Part shown: one piece after another, positions 59,892-64,000 of the stretch
How positions within the stretch are numbered: position 1 is the stretch's first letter
How the letters are laid out: every line of letters begins with the position of its first letter
Assembly: GCF_033439725.1 (NCBI RefSeq)
Contig: NW_026944385.1
Span: 4,807,001 to 4,871,000, forward strand
From: Neurospora tetraspora
Taxonomy: Eukaryota > Ascomycota > Sordariomycetes > Sordariales > Sordariaceae
DNA: 64,000 bases
Reading direction: 5' to 3'
The notes under the pieces: generated by a model
Told to the model about the DNA's origin: nothing
The model's input: the letters and a program-made list of their open reading frames with translations, nothing else
Database searches by the model: none
Translations under genes and position numbers: made by a program

Positions 59892-62800
59892 CTCCCTTAT
59901 ATAAAAAATTCGTTTGCGAATTTTATTAAATATTTGTATAGAATGCTATAAATTGTACTTATTTCCTTCTCGTAATATGCTGTAAGCGTTTTACTCCTTC
60001 CGCTTCTAGGTATTCGTCGTCGTTGTATTGTTTTATATCTTTGTTAAATTAATTTATTAATTATTATAGTAGGCCTGGGGTATCTGGGTTGGTTTTATAA
60101 AAGTCTTAAAGTATTTTCGGTACGTATTTAAAATTAAAGGCGGAATATTATTCTAGGTTTAGGTCCTAGCTTCTTTAATCCGCTTAGTAAAAGAATTTTC
60201 CGTTAGTAATTTTAGAAGCTGTTATTTTATTAACCTCCTATTCGGAGTCTTCGTCTTTATTTATAATTAAGCCGGTGTATTTGGGTATTTATTTTGGGAG
60301 CGGGTTATTATTATATTTTTTATAAACGGTCTATATAGAAAACGTTAGTACTCTTCTAATTCTTTAGTAATTCTAGGCAGTAGGAGTATTTTATTTTTTC
60401 GATAATTTTATAATAGTTACCAATATTGGGGAAATTGAATTTATTATCAAGTTGGGTAATTATAGATTGGAGCCGCTTAATAATAATAATCCTATTTTTT
60501 AATTCGAAATCGGGCTCCCTTCGTTTTTTATTAATTTAAAATTTTCATTATTTTATACTTTTAGTATTATTTCTCTTACGAATTTAATATAATTATATAT
60601 ATATTAGGTATAATTCTACATTTATTCCTTAATTAATTATTTAGTATAGAGGAAGTTAGGATTTTAGGTACGGGCTTTTTAATTAAAAGCTATCCTTATC
60701 GGGTATTTAAATATAATTGTATTGGGAGATAAGTTTATATTATTTTAGGGAAGGCTATTTTATATTGCGTTTAGGGTTAGGATAGTTTTAGATTAATTCT
60801 TTTAATAGTAGTTAATAAACGGTCGAAGGCGTTAGTTAATATAAGTATTTATAATTTTTATTTAGTTTACCGTCTAATTATATTCCGCGGTAGCTAGCTT
60901 TTACCTTATTCTATTTAATTTAGATATTTTATTCATAAATGTAGATATAAATTATAGTCCTTAATTAGAAATTACTTTCTTTAGTATATTATAAATGTGG
61001 TATAGTCCTTTATAGTATATTTGAATGGCGTTACAAACGGTAGTATTTTCTATGTCCGAGGTAATTTAAGAAGATTTTAATAATTAATCGATTATTATTA
61101 GTGTATTATTGAAATTATATTTATCTTTTAGTATTTTTTCAAAATTTATAACGATAAATGTTTATTTTTTAGCGGGCGGGGGAATTGGGTATAGTAAGCC
61201 GGGCGTTTTATCCTTAGGGATTTTATTAGCCTTATATATTATATAGTTCTTGACAAAGTGATCGATATTTTTAGCTATATATAGCTATTAGTATTATATT
61301 TTAAGGACTATACGGGTTTTATTTCTTCCGAGGTGGGCTGTAGTTAGCGTTAAATAGGCTTTATTAATAATGTGTGTATGTAGGTTATTAAATTTAGGGA
61401 CGATTAAGCGATTTTAGTATATTAGGAGTCCGTTAGCTAATATTATAAAATTAAGGTTAGAATTATAAGCGTAGACGCGATATTCTTCTAAGGATTCGTT
61501 TTTTTAGTTAATTTTTATAAGCGTATTTATTAGTTCGTATCCTTCTAGTTTTATAGAGTTTAATTCTATGTTTTCTTTATTTAATATTATAATTAGGACC
61601 GATTCCTTTAAAAACCTTTTATTTATTAAAATCGTAGCGATTACGGATATTTCAACCTTTCCGTCCTCTACGAGTTTAAATATTTAAAGCGTATAGTATA
61701 CGTCCTTTTTATTTTTTTAGGTTTTAAAATTTTCTAATTTCCGGAATAATGTATCGGCGGCCGTATTGTTTATTCTAGGTTAGTAAGTAATTTCGAAGTA
61801 ATATTAAAATAGGAATTCTACCTATTTAGCTTGTTGGAGGCTGAGGAGGCGCTTAGTATTAAAATATTTAAAAGCTTAATAATTAATAATAATTGTAAAT
61901 AGTTTATTCTATTATAATTTAACAAAGTTAAATCGCTAAGTTTAGAGAGTTTTAATAATAACGAGCAATTTTTTATTATAAATAAGGTAATTATATTCGG
62001 TACTTTATATAATTTCCGAAAAGAAAGTAATTAGGTACTATTCTTTAGTATTTTTTTATAGTTGGGATAATATTCCCGTTAGGATTCCGTCGTTAGTATT
62101 TGTTTCCATTTTCGTTTTGGTATTGTAGTATAAATATTTTAATAGTGGAGGTTCTACGAATAGTGTTTTAAATTTTTTAAAAGTAGTTTAATATTTATTA
62201 ATTTATATAAATGTTTCTTCCTTTTGTATTAAGTTTGCAAGGGGATGCGCTATGCGATTATAGTTTTTAATGAATTTTCGGTAGAAGTTATAGAACCCTA
62301 AGAAAGATTGGACTCTTTTTAAGTTAGAGAGTATAGCTTACTCCTTAATAACCTTTGTTTTTTTTAAATCGACGGAAATACTGTTTTGTCCTATAATAAA
62401 TTTTAAGAATTTGGTCTTTATAATATAGAATTTATACTTCTTAAAGTCGGTTTAAAATTTAATGTTTTTTACTTAGTAAAAGACCTTTTTAATATAAGAA
62501 TAGTAGTCCTCTAAAGTGTTAAAATAGATAATGATACCGTTATTGTAAATTGTATAAAGGGTTTTTAAATATTTACTTAGGACGGAATTAATGGAATTCT
62601 AGAAATTAGCCAGGCTATTAGTAAGATTGAACGGTAGTACTTTGTATTTAAAAGCCTTTATACCGGTACGGAATATAGTTAATTCTTTGTTTTTTAGCTT
62701 TATATGAATACGGTAGAATGCTTGTTAGATATTGATTTTTATCAATTATTATATTTTAATTATTTAAGCGAATATTTCTTCGATTAACGATAATAGGTAT

Positions 62801-64000
62801 AGATCTTTTCGAGTGATAGCGTTGAACTTTTAGTAATTTACGGAGAAATGGAGACTTTTATTAACTCTTTGAATAAATAATATAAATATTATTTATAGGG
62901 AGGAGTTTCCTTTAATAAATTCCTTTAATAGGTTTTCTAGAATATATTTACGTATAGTTTCTAATTCGTTAAAGGATATTTTATATAGAGGGCTATAACC
63001 GAATTCCTTTAGTCGGCGGCTTTTATTGAGTTCGACTTTATAATTGTACGGCTAATATTTAAGTAACGTATTTGAATTGTATTTACTATAGATTTCGATT
63101 TTGTTGTAGTATTTGGGAAGGACCGTTTAGAGGGTTTTATTATAGAATTCCTTTTCGTTGTAGGGGAAAGGTTTTTAAAGAGGATTGTTAATAATTCGTT
63201 TTATTAAATGAATTAGTTAATTTCCAAAATACTAGTCGAATAAGCAGTTTAGTTATTTTTTTAAATAGAATGTATAAAGAGATTTTTATTTAATATATAT
63301 ATTTAGGTAGGATAATATTTATATTAATCCGTACTATTGTATTTTAATTAGTAAGTATTTTAAGTGTCCGATCTCTATTTCCCTTTAGTAGGTTATCTTT
63401 AATAATAGAGTTTCCTAAATTTTAAAAATAATATTAGAAAGTAGATAAAGTTAATTTAATTACGTTCTATTTTATTTAAAGGGTTAGTTTTTTTAAAAAT
63501 TACGGTAGGGTTTTAGAGGAAATAATACGGGCGGACGTAATTTAATTTTCCTGTATTATTGTAGGTATATTAGAAATTAGTAGGTATAATAGGCCCCGTT
63601 TTAAATTTAGAAATTGAGACGGCTTCTAATTCTAAAAACCGTTTTTCGATATACTTTTAGTATTAACGGGTTTTATAATAGTATTAGTTGTGGATTTCTA
63701 AATTGAATTCTTTCTTATAATAGTCGGAAAATAGTTAATTTGTAAGGATAGGTTTGGAGAAGGTATATCCATTCGTAAGGCGGGGGGTGGTCTAGCTATT
63801 ATTTTTACTATTTATTTATCGTTTGTTTTTTTAAATTATTAATACGTTATAGTATTTTGCGTCTTTTTAATGTATAGGGTTGATTACGGAGGGGTAGCTT
63901 TAGATTTTAAAATATTTTAATTAGTTAGGGTCCGGGTTCTATTCTAAGGGATAGAATAGTCGGCGGCTTATATAATTTATTTAAATATTATAAAGGTCGA
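59515..64000 (-). mobile_element. Ty3/gypsy element, RIP-mutated, runs off the window
   Basis: Read on the minus strand from the right edge: reverse transcriptase (about 62.95-62.3 kb, with recognisable FRTRYG-like and LTNSLANF-like blocks), RNase H (about 62.2-61.8 kb), integrase (about 61.6-60.8 kb), then a C-terminal domain (about 60.2-60.0 kb, a W/Y-rich block near 60,150) and a probable 3' LTR. The gag-protease part lies at or beyond 64,000. It is a gypsy lineage distinct from the two plus-strand ones. Heavily AT-shifted and broken in very many places. Confidence 0.72.

Noticed and set aside
13427-64000. 5S rRNA or tRNA genes dispersed in the gene island
   Set aside because: Looked for 5S start and end words and for B-box words; no candidate with supporting structure was found by eye, though a covariance search could still find one.

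Overview
The window reads as a piece of a filamentous ascomycete chromosome, most like Neurospora or a close Sordariales relative. The evidence is short spliceosomal introns (mostly 50-80 bp, GTRNGT donors, CTAAC-type branch sites), recognisable fungal housekeeping genes, and AT-rich blocks of repeats saturated with C-to-T and G-to-A changes, the mark of repeat-induced point mutation (RIP). Species identity is an inference.

Layout. About 1-12,350 is a dead AT-rich block: a Ty3/gypsy fossil carrying a small non-coding LTR element inside it (3264-3828), then a Ty1/copia fossil. A miniature inverted-repeat transposon, itself split by a second DNA element with a perfect 8-bp target duplication, sits at the edge (12,347-13,294). 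About 13,400-52,870 is a gene island of normal base composition. From 52,876 to the right edge lies a second dead block: a minus-strand copia remnant whose terminal LTR escaped mutation, a plus-strand gypsy remnant, and a minus-strand gypsy element running off the window.

Gene island, left to right: a broken NLR-type gene (lipase-like + NACHT + ankyrin, minus); CWH43, GPI-anchor lipid remodelling (minus, 7 exons); UTP6, small-subunit rRNA processome (plus); an EVE/THYN1-like protein (minus); 5.2 kb with no supportable gene; SWI1, ARID subunit of SWI/SNF (plus); mitochondrial ribosomal protein mL49/Img2 (minus); eIF3e (plus); a second NLR-type gene (lipase-like + NACHT, plus); a flavin-dependent luciferase-like monooxygenase (minus); an MDR/enoyl-reductase-like protein (plus); and a UNC93-like membrane protein (minus). 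Exon boundaries were worked out by hand and keep frame in every gene, except one uncertain junction in the plus-strand NLR.

How it fits together. The core genes (CWH43, UTP6, SWI1, mL49, eIF3e) form an ordinary housekeeping stretch. The accessory character lies at the edges: two related NLR genes sharing an unusual hydrolase-NACHT layout and two intron positions, one broken and lacking an intact frame, the other intact or nearly so but without ankyrin repeats. Three copies of one miniature transposon family, all in the same orientation, lie beside the NLR genes; two of them bracket the NLR + monooxygenase pair as a 6.6-kb segment. This is the most interesting part of the window.
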